From contig CAKJVC010000106.1 of the NCBI GenBank assembly GCA_918026815.1, positions 124,001 to 188,000 of the forward strand: a DNA stretch of 64,000 bases, read 5' to 3'. The position numbers and the translations under genes were made by a program. Below are positions 33,401-46,378 of the stretch, in pieces. Under the pieces are notes generated by a model that did not search any database, was not told the origin of the DNA, and was given only the letters and a program-made list of their open reading frames with translations. How positions within the stretch are numbered: position 1 is the stretch's first letter; every line of letters begins with the position of its first letter. Source of the DNA: Chalara sp. BL73. Lineage: Eukaryota > Ascomycota > Leotiomycetes > Helotiales.

Positions 33401-33918
33401 AAACTTTGCGACTTTTTCAAAAAGTTTATTTGCGTAAAATTTTAAAACTTTAATATAAAAAGTGTGTTTTTGTTGCTATATTTATAAAAACTACAACTCG
33501 ATTTATATTTGCGCAGTTCGAATACTAAACCGACTTAACTTTTTGTTGTTAATACTAATTTATAGTCGGCTTTTTATATATGTTATATTAAGTACACGTT
33601 TTAATTTAATATACGCTGTATTTGTTGTTAATCGATACGTTTTAAATTTAAACAAAACACATATAAAAACTATAAAACGAGTACTGCGATACATTAAAAA
33701 AACAATATATATAAAATTAGTGTTTCGGAAAACAGTACAACTATTAATAAGCTACACGAACTTAAACTAAACAAAAAACACAAAAACACGTCGGTTAACT
33801 TTAAAATACGTGTTTAACATTAAAAGCGCAACAATTAGCTAGTTAGCGAAACAACAACTTACAGTATCGTTGTTATTCTGCGAAACCGAGTACATCGGGC
33901 AAACTAACGCGACTAAAG
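30403..33918 (+). pseudogene. Copia A pol relic, duplicated part
   Basis: Repeats 21221-24808 with runs shortened. The 102-codon reading 33462-33770 covers the RNase H entry region (RVLRYIKKT). Confidence 0.8.
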
Positions 33919-34049
33919 TGTTGAAATGAGAGAGAACATGATTATATTATTTAATGAGGGTAGGGGGCAGGCCTTTTATCTATATGCCTACAGTCAGGGT
34001 TTATAGTAGGGCTGTGTGCCTAAGGTTTCAACAGCCTGAGGTTTCAACA
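33919..34049 (-). repeat. Copia B 3' LTR, unit 2 (131 bp)
   Basis: Same as 24809-24939, preceded by TAAAG. Confidence 0.88.
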
Positions 34050-35864
34050 CTCCCACACAAGCATAAAGCTCCCACAGCTGAAAGCTCCCACAGCTAAAAG
34101 CTTTCACAGCTGAAAACTCCCACATACTAATTACAAAATAGACTTTTTCCGAGCTTGAATTTTTTAAAGTAAACTTTTACATGCTAATAACTTTTTACTT
34201 CGTGTTATTTTACTTCGATCGCTTTTTGAAAACTTCGAACTTGTTTTTGCAAAAGCCTTGGTTATTTTATCGGCGACTTGTTTTTGGTTGATATATATTG
34301 TAAGTCGACTTTTTGTTTGCTACTTTTTTTTTAAATAAAGTAGTATTAAATATCGATGTGTTTAGTGCGTGCGTAGAACTAAAAGTTTTTAGCTAAAGCA
34401 ATAGCTTTTTAATTGTTTCCGTAAATAATTATTGTACTAGCATTTTGATTTATATTAGAATAAATCTAGCCAAAAAAAGCCCTGTAACTATATAGCTTTT
34501 TTAGTCGCGTTAGTTTGCTTAATATACTCGGCTTTGCAAAATAACAACAATACTGTAAATTGTCGTTTCGCTAACCAGCTAATTGCTGCGCTTTTAATAT
34601 TAAACACGTATTTTAAAGTCGACTAATATGTTTTTGTGTTTTTATTTAGTTTAAATTTGTATAGCTTGTTAATAGCTGTATTGCTTTTCGAAACACTAAT
34701 TTTATATATATTGTTTTTTTAATGTATCGCAATACTTGTTTTGTAGTTTTTATATATATTTTGTTTAAATTTAAAACGTGTCGATTAACAATAAATACAA
34801 CGTATACTAAATTAAAACGTGTATTTAATATAGTATACATAAAAAAGCTGACTATAAATTAATATTAGCAACGAAAAGTTAAATCGACTTAGTATTTAAA
34901 ACTCGCAAAAATAAGTCGAATTATAGTTTTTATAAATATAACAATAAAAACATATTTTTTTATACTAAAGTTTTTAAGAATTTTGCGCAAATAAGCTTTT
35001 TAAAAAAGTCGTAAAGTTTGTTGTAAACAGTCGCGAATTACTTTTATTTTTAAATAAAAATAATACGAATTTAAGTTCGATATATAAAACCGTTAATTAA
35101 ACTTTGTTTTAATAATTTAAATACTTAGTTTTAAATTACTTGCAATTAAAAAGTCGTTTACGTAAATTGCAATAATAATGTTTTTTTAATAAAACACACT
35201 AAAATTAACGTCGAAAAACTAAAAACTTTGTTTAATAAAAAAAAATGTTAAAGTATTATACTAAACGCGTAAAAATTGTTTTAAGCTATACAAAACTTTA
35301 TTTAATTTGCATGTTTTTGTTATGTTGCAATCGGTAAATAGTTCAATATAAATGTTAGTATTAATATTTTTATACAGAAACGCGGTTTTAATGTTTATTT
35401 GTTTAAATTTTTAATTTAAAGCAACAATAAAAATAAAAATAGTTTTATAGTTTATAAGTTTAATTACTAAAACAAAAGTTTTATAAAAATTAACACTTTT
35501 TTGTTGCTCGAAACTGCGAACTATTTAGCAAGTTTTGTACTGCAAATTTTTTTTTTTAGTTTTGTGTTTAATTTTAAATATTTATTTGCTGTTAAAAGCT
35601 ACGCAATTTAACAAAATTTTTGCAGCAGTTTAAATTTTATTTTTAACTAGTAAATTATACTTTTTTTAAATCGCGGTTTTTTATATTTTTTACTGTAAAA
35701 ATTCTATTGCTTTTTTTAGTGTACGTAGTTTAAAAAATTTATAAAAATTTGTATAGCTAAAAAACGCTAATAAAACGTACTAAATAAATAAACAAAAATA
35801 TAAAAAAACTAGCGCTAATACAATAAAGTTTAAAAAGCTATTAAAATAACAAAGTTTAAAGTAT
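34050..35864 (-). pseudogene. Copia B 3' pol relic, unit 2
   Basis: RNase H and reverse-transcriptase remnants on the minus strand (34646-34840 is the clearest). It ends in GTAT at 35861-35864, the gypsy target duplication. Confidence 0.85.
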
Positions 35865-36174
35865 TGTGGTGGGGACGATTTTCTTTCCTTTTACACTTTG
35901 TCACGTGATACTCATGAGTGGTCAGTTATGTGACTTGAGGAGCATGAGTTGTATATAACCTGCGCTTCCGGTAAGGAGGCGCATTATTATTAATACAACA
36001 CACTTTTCCACTTTTCTATATTTTACACTTTTATAAGCTATTAACGTTTATCTATTATATAAAGCTTAGGCTCGCCGGTGCTTTTTTCAGTATACTACAA
36101 CTACTGCTATTACGCTTATAAGTTTTGTGCTAGATCTTGTTGCTGTTTTTGTTTTCAGCATGTTTTCCGTTACA
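35865..36174 (+). repeat. Gypsy 5' LTR (310 bp)
   Basis: TGTGG...TTACA. Compared with the 3' LTR, differences are mainly transitions (GGGG to AAAA near the start of the 3' copy, for example). Confidence 0.9.
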
Positions 36175-38877
36175 TGTATTTTAGTGACTTACGCAAAAAA
36201 TTAAGCACTTTCTGTAGCAACAGCAAAACTTATAAACGCGATATGCAGTGCAAAAAAGCAAAAAAAAAAACACCGGCATACTTTTTAAATACGTTTTACT
36301 AACGGGCTACTCGATAAGAAGCACTACAGCGATGCTTTTGTAATACAGAAAAAAACGTTACAAACTTTTAAAAAAGCAGCGCGAAGTTTAAAAAGCGTTA
36401 CAACAGTTTACAAAAACCTATTCAGTTAGTAATTTTTGCTAGCAAGCGACTTTTCTGAACGATATTTTAAAAATAAAAGTCAGCGTGCAAACGCTAAAGC
36501 CGAACGCTTGTACAACGCTCAGAAAGTAAAAGGCCTAAAAATACCGGAATTTAGTACAGTAATCAAAGTTACACTAAAAAGCAAAAAGCTACAAAGTTTC
36601 GGCATAAACCGAGCTATACGCTAATTAACGGTATAAAAAAGTTCCGTTAAAAAAGTTTTAGTATAAAAGTTTCGCTAAAAAAGCTTCAAATTTTCGAGCA
36701 AAACAATAAACGTTATTAAAGTTTAAGCGTTATAAAAACTTACTACAAAAAAGCTTTTTGTACCGCTATTTTTACGTGCTATTAAGTATATAAATTGCTT
36801 TAACAGCAACGACTAGTTACATTAACTTTTTTTTTTACGCTTAAAAACTTTTAACAAAACAATCTTTTGCTTATTACTACTGTTACAGCATTTACACTAT
36901 ATACAATGTTTTTTACATTTACAGTTAAAAAGCTTAAAGCAACGCTTGAAAATCTTACTTCAAGCTTATTTTCCGACAAATTACACAAGCATAAAAAGCT
37001 TAAAAAGCAATCGGTTGTTTTTACAAGCTCGGACCGAGCATATAACTGTGCTTACTTTTAACTTATGCCGGTACTTGAAAAATATAGCAGTTCTTTTTTC
37101 AGCGGTAAAAAAGTTACTGCGTACTTCAAGTTTCTTAACAAAAGCTTTAAGAATCATAGAATCCAGAATAACAAAAAAAAAAAAAAAAAAGCAGCAAAAT
37201 ACGCTTTAGTGCAGTTGAAAAAAGAAATTAAACAGCTAAGCAAATACAGTAACTTAACTGTAACGTAAAAAGCTTTTTAACAGAAACTGTTAAAAAAGTA
37301 TCGGTACAAAAACTCGGAGCAACTTTTATATACTATCGTATACTTCGACAAATACGTCAAAAATTTCAAAACTATCGGTAATTAAAGTCACGTAACACAA
37401 AAGCAGATATACTTTTATTGCAAAAAGTTTAACTAAGCGAAATCAAAATGCTTAGAAAAAAAAGTTATTACGGACAAAATGCTGACGTTTAAGTTTTTAT
37501 ATAAACTGCTTTATAATTTGCGAGCAAAAGCTTTTAAATATGCAGCAAAGCTTAAGAAACTAAGTACTAAAAGTATTAAACTTTACAAAGAAGTCTATAA
37601 GTACGTTAAAAACGGATATGCAGTATTAAAAAAAATAAAAAATTTAGTACAAAAACAAAAAATAGAAAAGCTGCTTACTGTTGAGAATTGGTGGTGTAGC
37701 CCACCCGTAAGGCATGGGCCATACCTCATGTGATAGCTTAGTCATCAGTGAAAGGGTCGCACCCCTTTTACTGAGCACCTCTGTAGAGCTCCTCAATCAA
37801 TCAATCCATTCTCCCTGAACCACTGCAATTGGGCAGACCTTGCGTACAGCACAAGCTTCCCTTCCCCAAGTTGACTGTGGTCAACTTAGCATACTTATTT
37901 TAATACTTACAAAGTTTAATAACCTGGAAATAAGCACTTTATTTGTGTTTAAAAGAACTCGCTCAGCAATTTCGGCATTTTCGACGTTAAAACTAGAAAA
38001 ACGCAACAAAGCTGTTTTGCTTTTTGTTAAAGAAAAATCTTTAAAAAACCGTTCAGTCACGAACTAAAAAATAAACAATATTACAAAAAGCTTGAAACGC
38101 TTGCGAATTTTGCAAATTGTTGCAAAGCGAGCTTAACAAAAAGCTCGAATAGCTAATTTCAACTATTTAAAAAAGAATTATACTAAAAAATATAAAGTCG
38201 GCTACAAAAAATTCGCAAAAAAAAAAGAGTTCCGAAATAACAATACTTGCAAATAGTGCAGAAATCAGCAATCAAGTAATATAAAACTTTAAAAGTTTTA
38301 TAAATATATAAACCAGTGCTACGACTACAAAAAGTTTATTGGCTTAAGCGTTATTTATAAGTTTAATAAAGATTACTATATTTGCTTAAAACTTTAAAAA
38401 GCCGGAAAAACTTTAATATTTGTACAGTTCAGCAACAACTTTTCGCGCCGGAACTAAATTATAGCGCGAACTATTAATACTAAATTTAACTATATTCCTG
38501 AAAATAAAAAACGAGCTTTAAAGAAAAAAGCCCGGTTTAGTAAAAAAAAAGCTTAAGCCAGAAAAAAAAGCGTAGTTAACAATATTAAAACTTACGTTTG
38601 TAAAACTAGCGATATACTGACAAAAACGAAGCTAAATAATAAAACGAGTGCTTAAGTGCAAAACTTTATTGTAAAAAAAGCCGGAATAAAGCTTATAAAA
38701 GTCAAGCTATTCACTAAAAAAGCAAAGCGTTAAGCACTATATAATTTTAAGTTTACACTACAGCAAAAGCTTCAAAAACAAACGAAGCACAGTATAGTTA
38801 AAACACTGCAGTTGAAAACAGTACGTTTTTAAGAAATTTTTTTTAAAAACAAACTTAAAAAGCCGGAAAAAACTAGC
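36175..38877 (+). pseudogene. Gypsy gag-like region relic
   Basis: Short Lys/Ala/Ser-rich open stretches (36436-36624, 36867-37209, 37479-37678, 37910-38067) in different frames, separated by stops. The corresponding stretch of the reverse copy (1-2875) agrees. No zinc knuckle is left. I infer gag from position between LTR and protease only. Confidence 0.5.
37679..37905 (+). repeat. 227-bp solo-LTR/SINE-like insertion in gypsy
   Basis: Starts TGTTGAGAATTGG and ends TTTTAATA, flanked by the 5-bp duplication CTTAC (37674-37678, 37906-37910). The sibling copy at 52002-52061 ends TTTCAATA, so the original end could have been CAACA, which with TGTTG and a 5-bp duplication points to a Copia-type solo LTR. 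Two hairpins (CAGTGAAAGGG/CCCCTTTTACTG and GTTGACTGTGGTCAAC) and a box A-like TAGCTTAGTCATCAG leave a SINE possible. Confidence 0.8.
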
Positions 38878-39744
38878 TTGGAGCGAAAAGCTACAAAAGC
38901 TCAAAAATTAAAGCTTACTGTAGCAAGTATACTGGCCAAGCTTAGTTACAATTATAAAAGTTCGCTAACAAAACTTATAACCCAGAAATCGATTCTTAAA
39001 AAATTTACTTTAAAAAAACTGTTGTCGCTAGCAAATCCGGCTTTGCTTTCTAAAAAACGGCCTAAAACTTTAAAAAAAAATTTAAATGCGAAAATAAAGC
39101 ATGCACTTATTAAAAAAAGCATAATAAACTTAAAAAAACTAGTAATTTGCTTTAGTATTGACTTTAATACAGCTGTTAAGCAAATGCTTAAAAAAAGCAT
39201 TATAAGCTTAAAAAAGCTAGTAAATTGCAGCAAAAGCACGGCTAACGTTAGTTTCGGCTTAGTAGAATTTTATTCGGGATATTCGGAAGTTTATTTTTTT
39301 ACGCTAAAAGTTGTTATTATACTAGCAAGGCACTTAAAGTTTGTAAATATTAAAACTACACTTGACACAAACGCCGAAGTTAGCTTAATAACGCTAAAAG
39401 TTGCGACAAAAGTAAATATTCTTATTATTCGAAACGACAATATAGCTCTAAAAACTATTACAAAAAGTACGTCGAAATTTGTAAAGTTCGTAAACAATTT
39501 GCCGGTTACTATTAGCAATGCAACTATAAAAACCCGATTTTATATTATAGACTTTTTTAGTTTTAAACTGATTCTAAGCTTTTTATTTATACGCAAAGCT
39601 AAAGTAGTGTTCCGTTATTTTAAAAAAAAATTTAACGGCTTTGTTTTTGTTTTTATTCGAAACTCAAAAACTAGTTTAATTATTACAGTAAAAACAAATA
39701 CTGAAACGAAATCTGCAAAAAACGCTGTAATGCGTCGAGCTTAA
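38878..39744 (+). pseudogene. Gypsy retropepsin region relic (288-codon open stretch)
   Basis: The first half is Lys-rich. The second half holds the aspartic protease: LDTNAEVSLIT near residue 163, where DTG or DSG is expected, so the catalytic Gly is replaced by Asn by G-to-A changes. A hydrophobic stretch typical of the second half of the fold (FYIIDFF, then LILSF) follows. The open stretch starts at TTG, not ATG, so it is a remnant, not a gene. Confidence 0.8.
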
Positions 39745-42700
39745 AACACTATCGGAATAATTAAGTCCGATAGTAATAACAAATATACGACAAATTCAAA
39801 AAACTAGCAACATTTGTAACTAACTGCGTAGCTATAAATAGCTTTTGTACAACAAACGCAAAAATGTTTTAAAAAAGCTTTTAGCTTGTTTTAGTGCTTA
39901 AAAAACTTAAAAACAAGTTTTACTTTTTTAAGAAAAAAAACGAGCTTATAAGCAATTCGTAAAATACAAACACTTATTTAGTTTTAAATTTTGTAAAAAC
40001 AAAGTTTAATTTCAATTACACGCTTTTTTCTTACAGAAAAAAAGCAATACAGTACTTTAACGTAAATACTGCATACAAAACAAAAAACAAAAAAATTTAT
40101 CCAGTTAATAAAACTAACGAAGTAAGCAATGCTTTCGAAAACAAAAAAAACTAATATAAAAAATTTAAAGCAAAAAACGTTTTTTAAAAACAAGTTGAAA
40201 TATATTAAAAATATATTATTTTCAAGTTTTCGGACATTCTTAAAAAGTTAAAACTTACGTCTGAAAAACTAAAAAATCTAAATATCGGAAATATACTGCA
40301 GTTTGCGAAAAAAAAGTTTTTAGAAAAAGTTTTAATTAACAAAAAAAAAGTTTTTGCGTTCGACTAGTTTAAATACAAACGATTTTATAAAAATGTATTA
40401 CTACTTATTGTAATCAAAACAATAAAACACACAGCATAGCAAACAGCGAGTTTTTTTATTTTAAAAGCATTAAAACTTTTAGTAGTAAAAATGTTTAAAA
40501 AAAAACTGAATCGCAGCGTGCTAAAGTACTATAATAAGTTATATCAGAACTTATAGTTTTTAGTTGCTAAAAAAAAGCCCGGTAATTACAGGCTAATTAA
40601 CTCGGCAACGTTTATAAATGTTGTTACACTAAAAAACGCGAATTTACTTTTTTTTGTCGACGAATTTGTTAATAAGTTTACAAAGTGTTATATTGCAAAC
40701 TTAGTTAACTTATACTTCGAATATAATTAAATAACGTTACATTTTATTTGCAGAAATATAACAGCATTTTTTACACTACTCGAATTGCTAAAATATACAA
40801 TATTACTTTAAAACGCTACGAATTCAGTTGCAGAATACGTAAAAATTATAATATTTGTTTTAGCCGCAATTTGTTTTGAAATAACTGTACTTTTCTTAAA
40901 CGATATAAGCGTTAAAAAACTTTATACGGATTATAACGGAGAAAAAGTGTTGCCCGAAATACGACAGTATATTTTTAAGCATATTTAAAACTTCGACAAA
41001 ACGCTGGAACGAATTAAGCGTGTAAAAAGCTTTATAAGCTTTAAGTTTTAATTCTGCAAAAACAGGCTGAATATTGTAAGCTTTGTATGCAATTTAAAAA
41101 AAAAAAAGCTTTCTGCGAACAAAGTCGTTAAAATTATAAACTAGAAAACACTTGAAAACGTTACAGAAGCTAAAGCTTTTATAAGTTTGTACGTGTATTT
41201 CCGGATTTAAGTAAAAGATTTCGGCACTATTGCGGCACTATTGCGGCACTTATTTACGACTTAATAAAAAAAAGTGTTACATAGCATTAAAATCCTAAAG
41301 TCCAAAAAGTAACTATAAAAACGCTACAAAACGTTATAGTTACAGCGCCGGTACTTATCCGGATCGATTATAAGCCGAATGCCGAAAAAATTGTTGTAAA
41401 AGTAAATGCTAGCTTAAATAGCTATAGTAGTTATTTAAGTTAAAAAAATTTCGCATTAAACAAAGTTAAACTTGCTAAATATAAAAGCAAGACTTGGTCG
41501 AAAGCCGAGCGCAACTATAACGCTACAAAACGAAAGTGCAGAAACGTTTTTAAAATTTTAAAGAAATTGCAAATTTGGATTATTGCAATTTACTTTGTGT
41601 TAAAAACAAATGCGAATGTGTTTGTAGCACAACTAAATAAAGCTGTTACGAATTACTTAAAAACTTTAATTACTCGGTAGTTTGCCTGAATACGACTATT
41701 TGATTTTAAAGTACGGTATATGCCCGAAAAACAGTATACAGCCGCTAATGCGCTGTTAAAAAAACTTTTTTACTTTAAAAATACCGACTTAAAAAGCGAA
41801 AATATTAACGATTGAATACTGGCGGAACTAAAAGCGTACGAAATATGCTTTGTAAAAACCGAACAAAACATAAGCTCCGAACAAATTGTCGACTTAGAAC
41901 AAAACACTAACTTCGAGCATAAAACAAATTCTAAGTTGCAAAATAAAAAGCTAATATTTCAAAAAATGAAAAATAAAGTAGCTTTTTTACGTAGCGAAAA
42001 AATCGAAATCGAGTTAAGCTCGAAAAAACTTAAGTACAAAACACTTATTTCTAGTTTTAAGTACAGTAAAGAATTTATTAAAATAGCGCGCTATTTAACA
42101 ACGTTCAAAAAGCCTAAAAACATAAATGTTTCAGAATTCCGCAAGTTTAAAAAAAAAACACTGAAATATAGCGTTTACAAACAGAAATTGTAGCGCTTGC
42201 TAACGAAAAGAATGCTTATTAAGCTTGTAGTCGATAGCAAACGGATCCGAAACAGAATTTTTCGGAATGTATACTACCAAAGCGGCTATAAAAAAAAAGA
42301 AAGCACTTATTATAAAATTTTTTAACGATATTTCTAGCACGGCTGTTATAAAAATATGAAAAACTACGTTAAAACGTGCGAAGAATATCAATTTAAAGCG
42401 GCCGGAAAAAAAAAAAAAACTATATACTTTACAGCGTCGAACGAGCTAATAAAAAAATAAGCGATTAATATTACTTACATGCCGGCTTAAAAAAGAAAAA
42501 AGTATTTAGTTGTAGCTAAAAACGATATAAGTAGCTAGCTCGAAGCAAAAGCTATTGCGAGTAAAAATGCTTTTACAGTTGCACGATTTATTTAGGAAAA
42601 CGTTATTTGCCGCTATAGTATTTTCGGAAAAATAGTTGTAAATAGCGGAAGAGAATTCAAAAAAAAAGTGCTAAAATTACTTTCGAAATAAAAAGTAAAC

Positions 42701-43200
42701 AGAATTCAAGTCTTCGTATACTATGCTGCAGCAAATAAAATAATCGAACGTAGTTACAAAACTTTAAAAAACGCTTTGTTTAAACTAGAAAAAAGCTAAG
42801 TTAACAATTTAGTAGTTGTTCTATTTGCGGAACGTACTACAGTTCACGAATTTACAAAGTACACACCGTTTTATATAGTATACGAACAAAAGCTTATTTT
42901 GCCAATAAAATCGAAGTTTTTCATTTAAAAAACTTTTTTTACAAAGAAAATTACGGACTGTTCTAAGCTTATTAAGCTAAAAACGAAGCAATTCTAAATA
43001 AAAAAAAAAAATGTCAAAAAAGCTAAATACAAAAAAACTCGTCGACGGCAAAAAAAAAAAAAAGTTTTTAATGCCAAATATAAGATCAAAGCTAAACCGC
43101 TGCAAAAAAACGATATTGTATTTCGTTATAACTTTGTCAAAAAAATCGACATGTTTTTTAATAAAAAGCTTAACTTCAAGTAACTAGAGCTATATTAAAT
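39745..43200 (+). pseudogene. Gypsy pol relic: reverse transcriptase, RNase H, integrase
   Basis: Blocks in order: reverse transcriptase entry KPGNYRLIN at about 40574 followed by VDEF and CYIANLV; connection region ENVTEAKAFI near 41155; RNase H (VNAS, WSKAERNY, then LNKAVTNY) at 41390-41660; an HHCC-like segment (SGY for SGH) near 42270; integrase core with MPA, YLVVAKNDIS and ASKNAFTVARFI at 42480-42600, VNSGREFKKK near 42645 (Asn for Asp) and AANKIIERSYKTLK near 42730; and FAERTTVHEFTKYTPFYIVYE near 42830. Many stops interrupt. The catalytic Asp residues are partly changed to Asn. Confidence 0.85.
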
Positions 43201-46200
43201 ACTTAGCGCTAACAACGACAAAAAGTATTACAAGCTTAAAAAGTTTAAGCTTGACGAAATAGCTTTAAAAAGAACTTTCTTAAAAAGTAAGTTTAAGTTA
43301 TTTTTCCAACGAAAAAGTTATTTCTATACGCCGAACAATAAAATAACAAGTAATTCAAGCTTCGAGCTTGATTTTAAAAAGCCTGGAAATATTAAAAAAA
43401 AAAAAAGAAACAGCCGACAATTCGTTGTTTAACTACTTTATTTAACGAACGCACAAAAAAGCTTATATGCCCGGGTAAATAATTCTGAAAAACCTTCGAA
43501 CTACTAAAGATTTAAAGCGCTACTAGCTTAGAAGCTTTTTTATAGTAAAAAAAAAGTTTTAGCCGGCACTACAACGAGTTTTAAACCGGGTCGCCGACAG
43601 CAGCTGTCATTAGCTATTACATGTTCTACTTACTAGTTCAGCAACGATCTTTCCGACAATGTTTTTATTTCTGCTTTTCGTAGGCTAAAACGCGCACAAT
43701 TCAGCACTTCGTTATATAAGTAAAAGTCGTAGTTGTAGCTTAAACACTTATAAGTGCAAAAAAAAAAAGCTTTAGTAATTATTGCACCGGCAAACGAAAC
43801 GCAACTTTTAAAAGCTTATAAAAATAGTAAAAAAAACAGCAAGCTATTTTTAAATAAGCTAATCAAGTTAAACAGCTTTTAAAGCCGCATATGCCCTAAA
43901 ACTATAAAAAGCTTTATAAAAAGCTTTTAAAAATACAGTAAAAAAAATCAAAACAGCCAAAGAAATAAAAGAATTTCTAGCTACTTCGAAAAAAAAAACA
44001 AAAAATTATTAAAAAAAGCTTAAACGAAGTGCAGCTTCTTAACAAACTTTTTAAAGCTTAAAAAAAGAACGCTAAAACAGCTACTTTTAGTACTTAACTT
44101 AACTTTAAGCTCGTGGAAATTAATAGCTTAAAAAAAACTTCAAGCTTTAAAACAACTTTACAAGCTTTTAGCAAACTTGATATACTTCAATAACTCGAAA
44201 ATGCTTTTATAGTTTACGATCCGGCTTCAGATTCAGCAGTTTCAGTAAGTCCAGTTCTAGTTTAAAAAAGTTTATTTCGATTTTAAAAGTTTTTATTCTG
44301 TAACGCTATTAGTCAAAAAAAAACAACAAAAGAATTCGATAGCGCTCAAAAATACTTAGCTACAACAAGTTTAAACCGGACTTAGCTTGTTGCTTTTCGG
44401 AAATAAAATCAAAAATCCACGAACAAGCAATTTCGAATATTAACAAACAAACGATGCACAAAATGCAAAAGCTTGGAATTTAACTTTGTAGCGATAAAAA
44501 ACGCAACGTATTAAACACTTTAAAGTTCGCTTATAAAAGCAAGCTTTTTAGTAAATGGATTTTCGCTTTCGCCGCTAAAAGCAACCGAAGCTTAATAAAC
44601 AAAGTAAGCTACAAGTAAAAAATTTTATTAACTAAAAAACAATTGCGCAACGTTTAAGCCGAACAACTTTAACGCTGCTATTAATAATAACGCGTCGAGT
44701 CGTTTCGAGTAAAGTTTTTTTATAGTCAATCAGTAAAAATACAAGTAAAAAATCGCCGCAACAAAAAAACAAATAGCTTAACAAAAAAATGTAATAAAAA
44801 TAGCAAACACTGCTTTTCGAGAATTAAAACTTATATTAGCAGTGTTTTCCGACTCGAAAAAACAGCAGAAAAACCCGAAAACTGCACAGTAACTGTATTC
44901 GGAAAAAAAAAAGTTAATACAAACAAAAACGTGCACGTTTTTAAAGCTAACCGGTACAGTTTAATCGCAAATAGTCGCGTTGGAATCAAATCCGTCAAGT
45001 TTTTTTAAGCTTACGCTTTTAACGCTATAACTTGCAGTATTACAGCAACGTTAAAACTATAATATTGTTAAACAGTAAAAACTTGTTACTTTATTGCTTT
45101 ACTTTATTTCTGAATAACATTTTAATTCGAAGCATAGTTTAAAAGTAAAAAAAAAATAACTGTATTTGTTGTTTTGCTCGAGCTTTAACTTTATTTCTAA
45201 TTGTATAGTTGTTAAAGTTAAAAAGAAGCTATAAATGACAGTTAGCAATAAAAATTATAAAAAACGATCCGACTTACTTATAGTTTTGCTAGTATTTCAG
45301 CTTTGCTTTATTTACTACGACTTAAAAGTACTACAGCGACGTTAAAAGTATAATGTCGATAAATACAAAAGTCGCTTACTTTAATATTATACTTTAATAC
45401 TTTATTATAAAATCCGGAAAATTGTTCGAAAAAAAAAAAAAAAAAATTGTGTTTGTTGTTTTACTCGAGCTTTAATTTTATTTCTAATTGTATAGTTGTT
45501 GAAAGTAGTTAAAAAACTACAAACAGCAGTTAGCAATAAAAATTGAAAAAAAAAATCCGGCATACTTATAATTTTTGCGTTGCAGCTTCGCTGGCGCAGC
45601 TTTGCTAGCGCTTTACTTTATTTTCAATTGTGTAGTCGCGAAGTTTACTTTGCTCGATAATTTTTGTTTTTAATACTAGTCAGTAATAAAAACAGGTCAA
45701 AAAAAGAAACGACTTAGCTTTGATTTGTATCGACAGCAAGTATAAAGTAAAGAATTGAGTGTGAAGTAAAGAATTGAGTGTAAAAAAAAAAAAGAATTGT
45801 AATAAAGTTGTAAATTAATAGTAAAAGCAAAAACCGATCAAAAAATCGATCTGCGCAACAACAATGTATTAAAAGCGTTGCAATAAAGAAATACTTTTCG
45901 ATTTTTTTATACTAATAGCTTATTTAATTCAATTGTATACTCGATACAGTCGAGTATAAAAAAATCAAATAAAGAATTGTATAAAAAGCTCGAATAAGAA
46001 GTAGTTGTAAAAAAAAGTTTATTAAAAAATAAACAGTTAGCAATTAATTTTCGCAAAAAATTAAGCAGCTGAATATTATACAAATAATAGATTAGATTTT
46101 TATAATATTGCTCGAAAAAAATTATAATTATTAAAGATCGAGTTGTTGTTGTTGTTGTAAAATTGTAAGTTGAAAAAGAATAAAAAAAAGTAATATAAAA

Positions 46201-46378
46201 AAGTCGATATTTTATCGCTGGCCAGGCAAATTAATATTCACTTTCGAAAGTAAGAAGTAAATCACGTAATACAACGACAATTCATAAAGCAATATCAGAA
46301 AAAAAAAGCTCGATTTAACTAAACGCAAACTTTTACTGATTAATGCTCGAAGCGAGCACGTATAAAAAAAGGGACGAA
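43201..46378 (+). other. Gypsy 3' internal region, unassigned
   Basis: About 3.2 kb between integrase and the 3' LTR. Lys/Ser-rich fragments but no domain I recognise. It is long for a plain gypsy 3' end and may be a decayed additional ORF or a further insertion. The reading 46212-46418 on the minus strand is LTR antisense. Confidence 0.5.

Larger units (their letters stand above)
30403..39567. repeat. Tandem duplication, unit 2 (9.2 kb)
   Basis: Starts in Copia A sequence equivalent to 21221 and ends in gypsy at 39567, after which gypsy continues uniquely. Homopolymer runs are shortened up to about 34.3 kb and normal afterwards. Confidence 0.9.

Noticed and set aside
37727..37800. A tRNA gene (box A-like TAGCTTAGTCATCAG)
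   Set aside because: No cloverleaf can be drawn; the segment forms one long hairpin and belongs to a mobile repeat.
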